Below are positions 57,139 through 64,000 of a DNA stretch of 64,000 bases, piece by piece (within the stretch, counting starts at the first letter, position 1; the number at the start of each line of letters is the position of its first letter). The notes beneath the pieces were generated by a model. That model worked only from the letters and a program-made list of their open reading frames with translations, searched no databases and had not been told where the DNA came from. Made by a program: the position numbers and the translations under genes. The stretch comes from Psychrobacter sp. ANT_WB68 (GTDB lineage: Bacteria; Pseudomonadota; Gammaproteobacteria; Pseudomonadales; Moraxellaceae): assembly GCF_008369115.1 (NCBI RefSeq), contig NZ_VOAZ01000001.1:558001-622000 (forward strand), written 5' to 3'.

Positions 57139-57269
57139 GGCGCTGAGCAGCGTTGCGAACAGAGTGTTTGTATATCTCAGTTAACAACTATTTTAATTAT
57201 TTAAATAGCGGTCAGACTCGTGCCTTTAATGATATGAGCTTTCCATAAATAAGTATTAAGGATAATAAT

Positions 57270-57659
57270 ATGGCAGTTTTTTTGACAGACGAATGGTTTG
57301 AGCAAGTTGAGAAAATGGGTCAGGAAGCTGGTGAATTAAATTTACCACCAGCATTGGCTAATATGATTGTAAACTTAAAGGTATCTGATACTGAGAAAGA
57401 TATCGAAGCCAGTTTTGCTGATGGTTTATTACATCGTGGCTTAAATGACGCAGCGACAACCACTTTATTGCTTGATCGTAGCATCTTGCAATCAATCATC
57501 ACCGATTTTGATACCAATGAAATTATGGGTGCCTTTATGGGTGGTAAGATTCGTGTTGAAGGCGATATGTCACAATTAATGGCGGTACAAACCGCGCGCC
57601 CAAGCGCTGAGCAAAAAGAGCTTTATAGCCGTATTAAGTCAATGACTACAATGGCTTAA
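57270..57659 (+). CDS. SCP2 sterol-binding domain protein
   Basis: 129 residues covering a single SCP2-like domain. Visible core: DIEASFADGLLHRGLNDAATTTLLLDRSIL and the late GKIRVEGDMSQLMAVQ, the most conserved SCP2 segment. Such proteins bind hydrophobic ligands; in bacteria the ligand is mostly unknown, and the UbiJ relatives bind ubiquinone intermediates. An AAGGA site precedes the ATG. A terminator follows. Confidence 0.85.
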   Translation: MAVFLTDEWFEQVEKMGQEAGELNLPPALANMIVNLKVSDTEKDIEASFADGLLHRGLNDAATTTLLLDRSILQSIITDFDTNEIMGAFMGGKIRVEGDMSQLMAVQTARPSAEQKELYSRIKSMTTMA

Positions 57660-57699
57660 TTGTCCGTTCTTCATTTTTATACAAATTTTTTTTAGCATA

Positions 57700-57731
57700 A
57701 AAAAGCCCTTAATTGATATTAAGGGCTTTTT
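57700..57731. terminator. Bidirectional terminator
   Basis: Perfect 14-base stem AAAAAGCCCTTAAT / ATTAAGGGCTTTTT with a 4-base loop, between converging genes. Confidence 0.92.
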
Positions 57732-57798
57732 GTTTTGAAACCAGACATGGCGTTAAAATAAACTTTACAAGCAAGGTTTATTTTGAAACGAGCGCCGC

Positions 57799-58782
57799 TT
57801 AGCTGGCTTTGGATTGTTGCGCGCTGGCTTGCGATTTTTGATTTTCTTTATAAATGGCCGCTTGTAGCCAGACATTCGCCTGCACATAGTCATGAACTTG
57901 AATAGCCGTAGTCGTTGAGGTTTTAGGCGCGCCAATACGAATCACAAACGGGTCAGCATCTTGCTCGCGCAGTACCACCACATCAAATAAGATAATGGGT
58001 TGACCATTAAATACAGTTTCTTGCTTACCGAGCACCTGACCTTGACACCACGCTTCATCTTCCTGTCCTAAGGTGTCACCAAACAGGTAGGCACACATAT
58101 GACCCAAATTAATCTCAACTGGTGCCATTTGCTCTTTGGTCTCTGGTTGCCATGCTTTGATTTGCTCTTGTAAATCATCAGGCATTTTTCCATCATTGGC
58201 TGCGACAATGTCGTTAAAAGCACGATGGTAGCGAATGGCTTCTTGGTCTTCGACCATAATCACCTCGTTTTGTTCGCTAAGCTTAATCTCATGCGCCCAC
58301 GCACTAAAATTCACATAATAAGCCATATCTTGCTGATATAAATGACGGTTAGCAGTATATAGTTGGTCAAAAGCGTAGATGATACTGCCATCAGCGGTAC
58401 GTAAGCGCAAGACCGCATCATGGGTATTGTCATTGACAATCATGCGTTCGATTTTGCAAGTCAATCCATACGGGCTATCGACACAAGGGTAAGCATTGAT
58501 AAAACATTCAGGCTTGCCATCTTTCATCGCGAGCACCTGATTGATATGACAAGGCTGGTCTTCAGATAAGAGTAAGCAACTGTCTTTTGCAGAACTGACA
58601 TTACTATTGAGACCCTTTGGCATTGCCGCTTTTTCAATCATCTTTTGGAGCCATTCTGGCACGTCTTGACTCATATCATCGGTCAAAATACGCCAATGAT
58701 CGGCGTGACCGGCAGACTGCTCGTCAGATATAGTGATTTTGGTGGGGGATTGGATATTTTTATATTGATAATTAATGGTCAT
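57799..58782 (-). CDS. Hypothetical protein, cysteine-containing
   Basis: 327 residues from the ATG at 58782 (MTINYQYKN), which has GAG nine bases upstream; the frame is open nine codons further without a site. Not recognised. No signal peptide or membrane helix; mixed strands and helices; at least seven cysteines scattered in SCLLL, PCHIN, ECFINAYPCVDS, LTCKIER, HMCAYLF and WCQGQ. The C-terminal 20 residues are Gln/Ser/Ala/Lys low complexity. Probably cytoplasmic and monocistronic. No function is proposed. Confidence 0.75.
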   Translation of the reverse strand: MTINYQYKNIQSPTKITISDEQSAGHADHWRILTDDMSQDVPEWLQKMIEKAAMPKGLNSNVSSAKDSCLLLSEDQPCHINQVLAMKDGKPECFINAYPCVDSPYGLTCKIERMIVNDNTHDAVLRLRTADGSIIYAFDQLYTANRHLYQQDMAYYVNFSAWAHEIKLSEQNEVIMVEDQEAIRYHRAFNDIVAANDGKMPDDLQEQIKAWQPETKEQMAPVEINLGHMCAYLFGDTLGQEDEAWCQGQVLGKQETVFNGQPIILFDVVVLREQDADPFVIRIGAPKTSTTTAIQVHDYVQANVWLQAAIYKENQKSQASAQQSKAS

Positions 58783-59231
58783 GAATATACTCAAACTTAA
58801 GTCAGCCATGAGGTTTGGGTCTAAAACTGTGATTGCTGACCATTATCCAATATGTTAGCGGATTGGTTTATGATAACCAGCAATGTCGTCAGTAAAGAGT
58901 CAACAAACAACAATGAGGGGTTAATGACAATTGTCCTTAGCCTACAATATATAGGTATAGACGCAACCAATAGCAAGCCCCTCATGAAAAATAATGCTAA
59001 AAGTTGAATTTTTATTAAAAAATACCGGCAGTTTGCGCTAATGACTGGCACATATAAGTCAAATTGTGTCAAACTAGCTCCCTTTTGACAGTGGCATTTT
59101 GCTGGTCATAAACCCTGTTTTTGTGTTCGATTGATATGTTTTTGGGACAAGTGCAATAGTATGGGGCATTTGTCACATCTGGTTTTACAACATAAATAAA
59201 GTCGCACGTAGATAAGATAAAGAGTTTGAAT
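58783..59231. other. Divergent region upstream of lolC/F
   Basis: About 450 bases. Contains a nested inverted-repeat element: ATGAGGGG at 58913-58920 and its exact complement CCCCTCAT at 58978-58985, with the perfect palindrome GACAATTGTC at 58926-58935 inside. Must carry promoters for both flanking genes. Confidence 0.45.
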
Positions 59232-60467
59232 ATGTTTCGTCCTTTAGCGTTATTTATCGGCTTACGGTACACCCGAGCAGAGCGTAGTAATGGTTTTATC
59301 TCCTTTATATCGCTGATCTCAATGATTGGTCTGACGCTTGGCGTGGCGGTATTGATTACGGTGCTATCGGTCATGAATGGCTTTGATCGTGAGCTAAAGA
59401 CTCGTATTTTGGGTATGGTGCCGCAAGCGACTGTCACTTCGACCGAGATTATCGGTGATTGGAAGCAGGTGGCAGATAAAATCAAAGAAGACCCAGAAGT
59501 TGCCGCCGTTGCGCCTTTTATCCAGCTGCAAGGTATGCTGACCTCCAACGGTCAAGTAGCTGGGATTATGGTCACCGGTGTTGATCCTGAATACGAAAAG
59601 AACGTCTCTATCATCAACGAGCATATGGTAGAAGGCAGTATTGATACGCTGCAAAATGGCGAGTTCAGTATTGTGCTTGGCGAAGAGATGGTGCAATCTC
59701 TGGGCTTGCGCTTAGGCGATAAAGTGACGTTAGTGCTACCAGAAGCTTCGCCATCACCAGCGGGTGTGATACCGCGCTTTAAGCGCTTTACCTTGACGGG
59801 TATCTTTACCATCAGTCCAGAAGTAGATAGTCTGATGGCGTTTATTCCAATGGGTGATGCAGCAAAATTACTGCGTCTGCCAGAGGGGGCTCAGGGCATC
59901 CGTATGAAGCTTCATGATATCTTTAAAGCACCGATGGCCGCCCAAAAAGCTGCTGCTATAGCCCCTGAGCAATTATATCCTAGCGATTGGACCCAAACGC
60001 ACGGCAATCTGTTTGGTGCTATTCAAATGGAAAAAGCCATGGTTGGCTTGCTGTTGTTCTTAATTATTTTAGTTGCGGCTTTTAATATTGTCTCAAGTCT
60101 GGTGATGCTAGTCACTGACAAAAAAGCTGATATTGCCATTTTAAAAACATTTGGTGCTTCACCGCGTCTGATTACCCATGTCTTTATGGTACAGGGTGTG
60201 GTTATCGGCTTTATCGGTACGATTGCAGGTACGATACTGGGTATTATCTTTGCTCTGACCGTCAGTGATATTTTGGGCTTTATCAATAATAGCTTTGGTC
60301 TGAACTTATTTGATGCTTACTTCGTCAACTATCTGCCATCGCAGCTGCGTTTGACCGATGTGGTGCTGATTACCAGTGCGTCATTTGTATTGAGCTTTTT
60401 GGCGACCATTTATCCAGCACGCCGAGCGGCTAAAATTCAGCCTGCTCAAACGCTACGTTACGAGTAA
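59232..60467 (+). CDS. lolC: Lipoprotein-releasing ABC permease (LolC/LolE/LolF type)
   Basis: 411 residues from the ATG at 59232; an in-frame TTG lies two codons earlier. Extracts triacylated lipoproteins from the inner membrane and hands them to LolA. N-terminal helix FISLISMIGLTLGVAVLITVLSVMNGFDREL, a periplasmic MacB-like domain with MVPQATVTS and GQVAGIMVTGVDP, then three C-terminal helices with SLVMLVTDKKADIAILKTFGASP, the ATPase-contact segment. It is followed after 44 bases by lolD. A second LolC/E gene is not adjacent, so it may be the single LolF-type subunit known from Acinetobacter and Francisella. Confidence 0.92.
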   Translation: MFRPLALFIGLRYTRAERSNGFISFISLISMIGLTLGVAVLITVLSVMNGFDRELKTRILGMVPQATVTSTEIIGDWKQVADKIKEDPEVAAVAPFIQLQGMLTSNGQVAGIMVTGVDPEYEKNVSIINEHMVEGSIDTLQNGEFSIVLGEEMVQSLGLRLGDKVTLVLPEASPSPAGVIPRFKRFTLTGIFTISPEVDSLMAFIPMGDAAKLLRLPEGAQGIRMKLHDIFKAPMAAQKAAAIAPEQLYPSDWTQTHGNLFGAIQMEKAMVGLLLFLIILVAAFNIVSSLVMLVTDKKADIAILKTFGASPRLITHVFMVQGVVIGFIGTIAGTILGIIFALTVSDILGFINNSFGLNLFDAYFVNYLPSQLRLTDVVLITSASFVLSFLATIYPARRAAKIQPAQTLRYE

Positions 60468-60511
60468 TCTACAGGCGTTAATGCCATGATAAATACAATA
60501 AAGGAAGCGCT

Positions 60512-61192
60512 ATGTCTGCGATTTTAAAAGCGACCAATATTAATAAGATATATGATGAAGGGGCGGTGAGCACCCAAGTATTGACGGGCTTAGATTTGAC
60601 TGTCAATGCCGGTGAGCGCATTGCGATTGTTGGTACCAGTGGCTCAGGAAAAAGTACCTTATTGCACTTGCTCGGCGGACTCGATACGCCAACCAGTGGT
60701 GAAGTATGGCTACACGGACAGCTGCTAAATACGATGAATGAAACTGAGCGCGGCGCGATGCGTAACAAGCACTTAGGGTTTATTTACCAATTTCACCATC
60801 TGTTAGCAGAATTTACTGCGGTTGAAAACGTCGCTATGCCGCTACTGATGCGTCCAAAAATGTCGACCACAGAAGCGCGCCAACAAGCTGTTGATATTTT
60901 AAACAGTGTTGGTCTAGAGCATCGCTTGGCACACAGACCGGGTGAGCTATCAGGCGGTGAGCGTCAGCGTGTAGCGATTGCCCGCGCCCTAGTAACCAAG
61001 CCTTCGCTTATCTTGGCAGATGAGCCAACCGGTAACTTGGATTATGACAATGCCCAAAGCGTGTTTGGATTGTTATCAGAGCTACAAAGTACCATGCAAA
61101 CCGCGCTGTTAATGGTGACGCATGACCGCAGTTTGGCGGCGCTTGCTGATCGTCAGCTGTTATTGCGTAATGGGCATTGGGAAGATTACTAA
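60512..61192 (+). CDS. lolD: Lipoprotein-releasing ABC ATPase LolD
   Basis: 226 residues. Walker [11 protein letters not shown]-loop in [11 protein letters not shown] (the LolD-type motif), signature [15 protein letters not shown] and Walker [13 protein letters not shown]. Drives the LolC/F permease. AAAGGAAG precedes the ATG. Operon with the upstream permease gene. Confidence 0.96.
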   Translation: MSAILKATNINKIYDEGAVSTQVLTGLDLTVNAGERIAIVGTSGSGKSTLLHLLGGLDTPTSGEVWLHGQLLNTMNETERGAMRNKHLGFIYQFHHLLAEFTAVENVAMPLLMRPKMSTTEARQQAVDILNSVGLEHRLAHRPGELSGGERQRVAIARALVTKPSLILADEPTGNLDYDNAQSVFGLLSELQSTMQTALLMVTHDRSLAALADRQLLLRNGHWEDY

Positions 61193-61337
61193 ACCTTTAT
61201 CTTTAACAATCTATTTTTAATAAATTGCATGCATGCCGTTACTAAGCAGTAGCATGATACGGTCAGACTTTTTATAAAAATGAGATAACACAAAGGCTGT
61301 ATAGGGCAGCCTTATTCATTGAGTAAGGATTGATAAT

Positions 61338-61655
61338 ATGAATAAAGATGATAACCCGATTGAAGCTTTCGGTAGTATCGAAGAAGGCAATGAGCCATTA
61401 CAGCCTTATATGGATCCAACGTTGTTTGATAGCATTGATAAGCAGGCGCAAATAGAATTGCTGACGCCCGTTTTTGACTCGATTACTTTAGCGGGTGCGG
61501 ATTACGATTTAAAGGCGCAAGATAGTGCGACGGGCAAGCGCTATACGCTTCTTAAAGAAGAGAAGGTGATAGATGTCTTTGTGATGGATACCACTCTAAC
61601 TGATAATGTTTTGAATGCTATCAAGGAACATAAAGAAAGTGAAGACGAGTTATAA
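61338..61655 (+). CDS. Small acidic hypothetical protein
   Basis: 105 residues, strongly acidic and soluble. N-terminal MNKDDNPIEAFGSIEEG is polar, the middle (IELLTPVFDSITLAGADYDL and KRYTLLKEEKVIDVFVMD) looks alpha/beta, and the C-terminus is a charged helix ending ESEDEL. Not recognised. AAGGA precedes the ATG. It lies 145 bases after lolD in the same direction and could be on the same transcript. Confidence 0.65.
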   Translation: MNKDDNPIEAFGSIEEGNEPLQPYMDPTLFDSIDKQAQIELLTPVFDSITLAGADYDLKAQDSATGKRYTLLKEEKVIDVFVMDTTLTDNVLNAIKEHKESEDEL

Positions 61656-61725
61656 CGTTGTATAAAAACTCAGCCGTTTTTCTATTCTGATAACGTGCAG
61701 ATTAGTTATTAATAAATAATAGCTA

Positions 61726-62301
61726 TTAATGCTTAGAGGTCTTGTCAGAGGAGTTTTGCTGACGTTTCTGCCAGCTAGTGACGGTCTTATAGCGCCAAAT
61801 AGCTTTAAATGCTAAACCGCATACGATGCTGCTAATGATTGCTAGAATGGTTAATCCTAAACAAAAAGCCGTCAGGGAGACCGTGCCTTTATAAGTTATA
61901 AAAGGGTTGGCGCCGTCTGATAATGCCCATAAGCTAAAATCAGCAATCATCCTACCAATCAGCCGTAAGCTAATCATCGGTACGTCAAGGATCTTTGCAC
62001 CGATGTAGTAGCCGGCATAAAAGACAGGTAAGCTGGTCACCGGATTGGTAATCCACGTCAAACCGAGCGCCATTGGAACATTGGCACGAAAAATGAGCGC
62101 ACCAATTAATGCCAATAACATCTGTCCTGGTAGCGGAAAGAACGCGCTCAGCACACCGATATAAACCGCTTTATTTAAACTATGGCGATTAAAATGCCAC
62201 AAACGCGGGTCGGCAAGTTGCGGCGCAAACAATTTCAATGTGCGACTGGCTAAGATTTTTTCAGGGGTAGGAAGTAGGTCTTTCAGACGTTTGTTTGGCA
62301 C
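61726..62301 (-). CDS. DUF2062 family membrane protein
   Basis: 191 residues. The start is GTG with AAAGG seven bases upstream. Family core: RHSLNKAVYIGVLSAFFPLPGQMLLALIGALIFRANVPMALGLTWITNPVT, where the PGQ and NP residues are characteristic, then further hydrophobic segments near 105-120 and 145-168 and a basic C-terminal tail. The function of the family is unknown. It is divergent from comEC. Confidence 0.88.
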   Translation of the reverse strand: MPNKRLKDLLPTPEKILASRTLKLFAPQLADPRLWHFNRHSLNKAVYIGVLSAFFPLPGQMLLALIGALIFRANVPMALGLTWITNPVTSLPVFYAGYYIGAKILDVPMISLRLIGRMIADFSLWALSDGANPFITYKGTVSLTAFCLGLTILAIISSIVCGLAFKAIWRYKTVTSWQKRQQNSSDKTSKH

Positions 62302-62628
62302 AGAATCGCCTTTACTCGTTATCTACAGCCTGCTCAATCATACTGATAGGCTGGTATGCAGTGATATTATTAATAAAAAATACAGGTAAGAGTGTTATCA
62401 GAAAAACAGATGGATAATCTTGAATAAATATCATCGCAATGTCTTTGCTCAGTATAGGGTAATAGTAAAATAAATGCCATCGCTTAACGGCTCAGTGATG
62501 ATTATGCGGCTAACAGTAAGCGATTTTTTCAATGCTGTGAATACTTCGAATGCGTCGTCAGCTTTACTCTTAGTATAAGGTATAAATAGTCTTCATTTAT
62601 CATACAGAATATCAAGCAAGGAGCGCTA
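62302..62628. other. Divergent region DUF2062 / comEC
   Basis: 327 AT-rich bases with both promoters expected; no repeat or hairpin is supported. Confidence 0.35.
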
Positions 62629-64000
62629 GTGTACTGGTTAATTGGTAGCTTGGTAATCGTCGTTATGATGGGCGTTCTGGCCGTTGCTGATAGTATGCAG
62701 CTGCCTGTCAGTCCGTTGTTCGCTGACCTCAGCGCTGCGGCTACATTGCCGCTATTATTAACGATTCTGACTATTGTTTTAATAGTCGTCAGTCAACGTC
62801 GTATTCCATCTGCCAGTCCCTTGAACGCTAAAAAACCTGTTTCTCAACACTCTTCTATTCAAAAGTTAGCTAAAACCTTATCGCCTACCTTAACGTTACT
62901 TTCTAAGTGTCTTCGCTATTTAATATTGGCAGGATTAGCGTTGGCGCTAATTACTGGCAGTGGGCTGCTCGCTCTAATGAGTCATCAACAGGCCGAAAGC
63001 AGCAAAATAAAACAACCTCTGCGTGTGCAGGCACTAGTTAGCATCGAGGGAATCAGTGATAGTGTCTACGACGTTGCGAGCAATAGTGGTTATCGGCAGG
63101 TTGCTAACATCAGTCAAATATCGCCGTTATTGTCTGAATTGACAGCGCAGGATTTAGATGAGCTCATGCGAAATTATGCAACAAACAATAGAGAAGGACT
63201 GAGTAATAGCCTAAGCAATAGTAATGATGATTTAAGCCAAAATGATTTGAGAGAAGATGACTCTGAAAGTTTGGAAGGTGTCCAATATCGTATACTACTT
63301 AACGCGTATCCCAAAAAGCCATATAAGCAATCTCGTAAGAAGCTCTCTAAAAAACTATCTAAGCAAGCACAGATTATAGACTTAAATCATTTGCAGCCTG
63401 GTGACAAGTTGTTTATGACCTTGACGCTAGCACCGCTTGCTGGCTCTGAGCAAGCGATGAATAACCCAACGGGGTTTGATAGTTATCGCTGGTTGCGAGG
63501 GCGGCATATCGATGGTGTCGCTAATATTCTAGCGACCAGTACCTCGACTATTAAGTTTGATGACTCAGCGGTGTTGTTTGAACCTAATGGATCTTATCTA
63601 CAACGTTTGCGTATCGTTATAGACCAAGGGCGTTGGCAGCTGCGCCAGCACTTTTATCAAGATTGGGCAGCACAAAGCAACGCAGAGCAGCAAGCAAAAG
63701 CGGTGACTTTAAGTTTACTGACCGGCGATCGCAGTTTAATCAATCGTGATACCAAAGATTTGTATCAGTTGGCAGGTATTTCCCACTTGCTTGCTATCTC
63801 AGGCACTCATGTTTTATTTTTAGCGATTGTGTTAGCGGGATTGGCTGTCCTACTGCTGAATCGCTTTTGTCCATCTCTTTATCGCCATATCCCGCGCTGG
63901 CAAGCGCGCTGGTGGGTCATGATTAGCGCGGCTTTTATTTATGCCTTATTTACAGGGTTTGATGTACCTGCTGCGCGTACGGCATGGATGTTATTAGCGA
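62629..64000 (+). CDS. comEC: DNA internalisation competence protein ComEC/Rec2 (C-terminus outside window)
   Basis: 457 codons visible from a GTG at 62629, which has AAGGAG five bases upstream; the frame is open to the window edge. ComEC forms the inner-membrane channel for single-stranded DNA in natural transformation. Seen: two N-terminal hydrophobic segments, a soluble DUF4131-like OB region containing NNPTGFDSYRWLRGRHIDGV, and the start of the Competence domain with the signature LAGISHLLAISGTHVLFLA followed by more helices. The OB domain carries a Ser/Asn/Asp/Lys-rich insert around 63190-63370. The metallo-beta-lactamase-like domain lies outside. Confidence 0.93.
   Translation, partial: MYWLIGSLVIVVMMGVLAVADSMQLPVSPLFADLSAAATLPLLLTILTIVLIVVSQRRIPSASPLNAKKPVSQHSSIQKLAKTLSPTLTLLSKCLRYLILAGLALALITGSGLLALMSHQQAESSKIKQPLRVQALVSIEGISDSVYDVASNSGYRQVANISQISPLLSELTAQDLDELMRNYATNNREGLSNSLSNSNDDLSQNDLREDDSESLEGVQYRILLNAYPKKPYKQSRKKLSKKLSKQAQIIDLNHLQPGDKLFMTLTLAPLAGSEQAMNNPTGFDSYRWLRGRHIDGVANILATSTSTIKFDDSAVLFEPNGSYLQRLRIVIDQGRWQLRQHFYQDWAAQSNAEQQAKAVTLSLLTGDRSLINRDTKDLYQLAGISHLLAISGTHVLFLAIVLAGLAVLLLNRFCPSLYRHIPRWQARWWVMISAAFIYALFTGFDVPAARTAWMLLA

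Larger units (their letters stand above)
56420..57269. other. Long divergent control region ccoN / SCP2 gene
   Basis: 850 bases without coding character. It contains copy 2 of the CCCTACTAT-N4-GGGGT motif and a candidate promoter for the SCP2 gene. I searched by eye for an FNR/ANR box (TTGAT-N4-ATCAA) near ccoN and found only half sites. Confidence 0.45.

Noticed and set aside
59069-59548. 159-codon open frame on the minus strand opposite the lolC/F start
   Set aside because: Overlaps the conserved N-terminal coding region of the permease; translation has no family features.

Overview
The window reads as chromosome from a gammaproteobacterium of the Moraxellaceae, most likely Psychrobacter or a close relative. 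This is an inference from the gene complement (AcnB, LipA, TtcA, RlmKL, cbb3 oxidase, a single LolC/E-type gene next to lolD, a TAXI-TRAP operon, a Ter cluster), the moderately AT-rich sequence and the protein style. No marker was searched against a database. There are about 53 protein genes, two of them cut by the window ends (dps at the left, comEC at the right). I see no rRNA, tRNA, CRISPR array, insertion sequence or prophage.

Layout. 0-9 kb: dps fragment, uvrB, an AT-rich orphan gene, a HisC-like aminotransferase, a small unknown, a Tat-exported PhoD phosphatase and a small lipoprotein. 9-13 kb: a three-gene TAXI-type TRAP transporter operon (binding protein, DUF1850 protein, fused permease). 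13-21 kb: lipA, a carboxymuconolactone decarboxylase-like protein, acnB, DUF805, a PACE-type efflux protein behind a structured leader, an enoyl-CoA hydratase-like protein and an alpha/beta hydrolase.

21-41 kb is the most interesting part. It is a Ter (tellurium-resistance / stress) locus with TerZ, TerD and TerE-type calcium-binding domain proteins, a two-domain TerA-like protein, an AIM24 protein, a DUF475/TerC-like membrane protein, and the five enzymes predicted in the literature to make a nucleoside-like metabolite: HpcH/CitE-like lyase, StiP, HAD phosphatase, PRTase-TRSP and ATP-grasp. The enzyme set is split in two by a complete dppABCDF-type peptide ABC transporter operon lying in the same orientation.

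41-50 kb: rlmKL, an MscS channel, a stand-alone lipoamide-dehydrogenase-like flavoprotein, a Bcp-type peroxiredoxin, a small secreted four-cysteine protein, queC and ttcA. 50-56.5 kb: high-affinity respiration, with ccoNOQP followed downstream by ccoG and fixH; ccoI and ccoS are absent here. 57-64 kb: an SCP2-domain protein, an unknown protein, the lipoprotein-release pair lolC/F-lolD, a small acidic unknown, a DUF2062 membrane protein and the start of comEC.

Several start codons are placed by ribosome-binding sites rather than by the longest frame. Good intrinsic terminators separate most transcription units.
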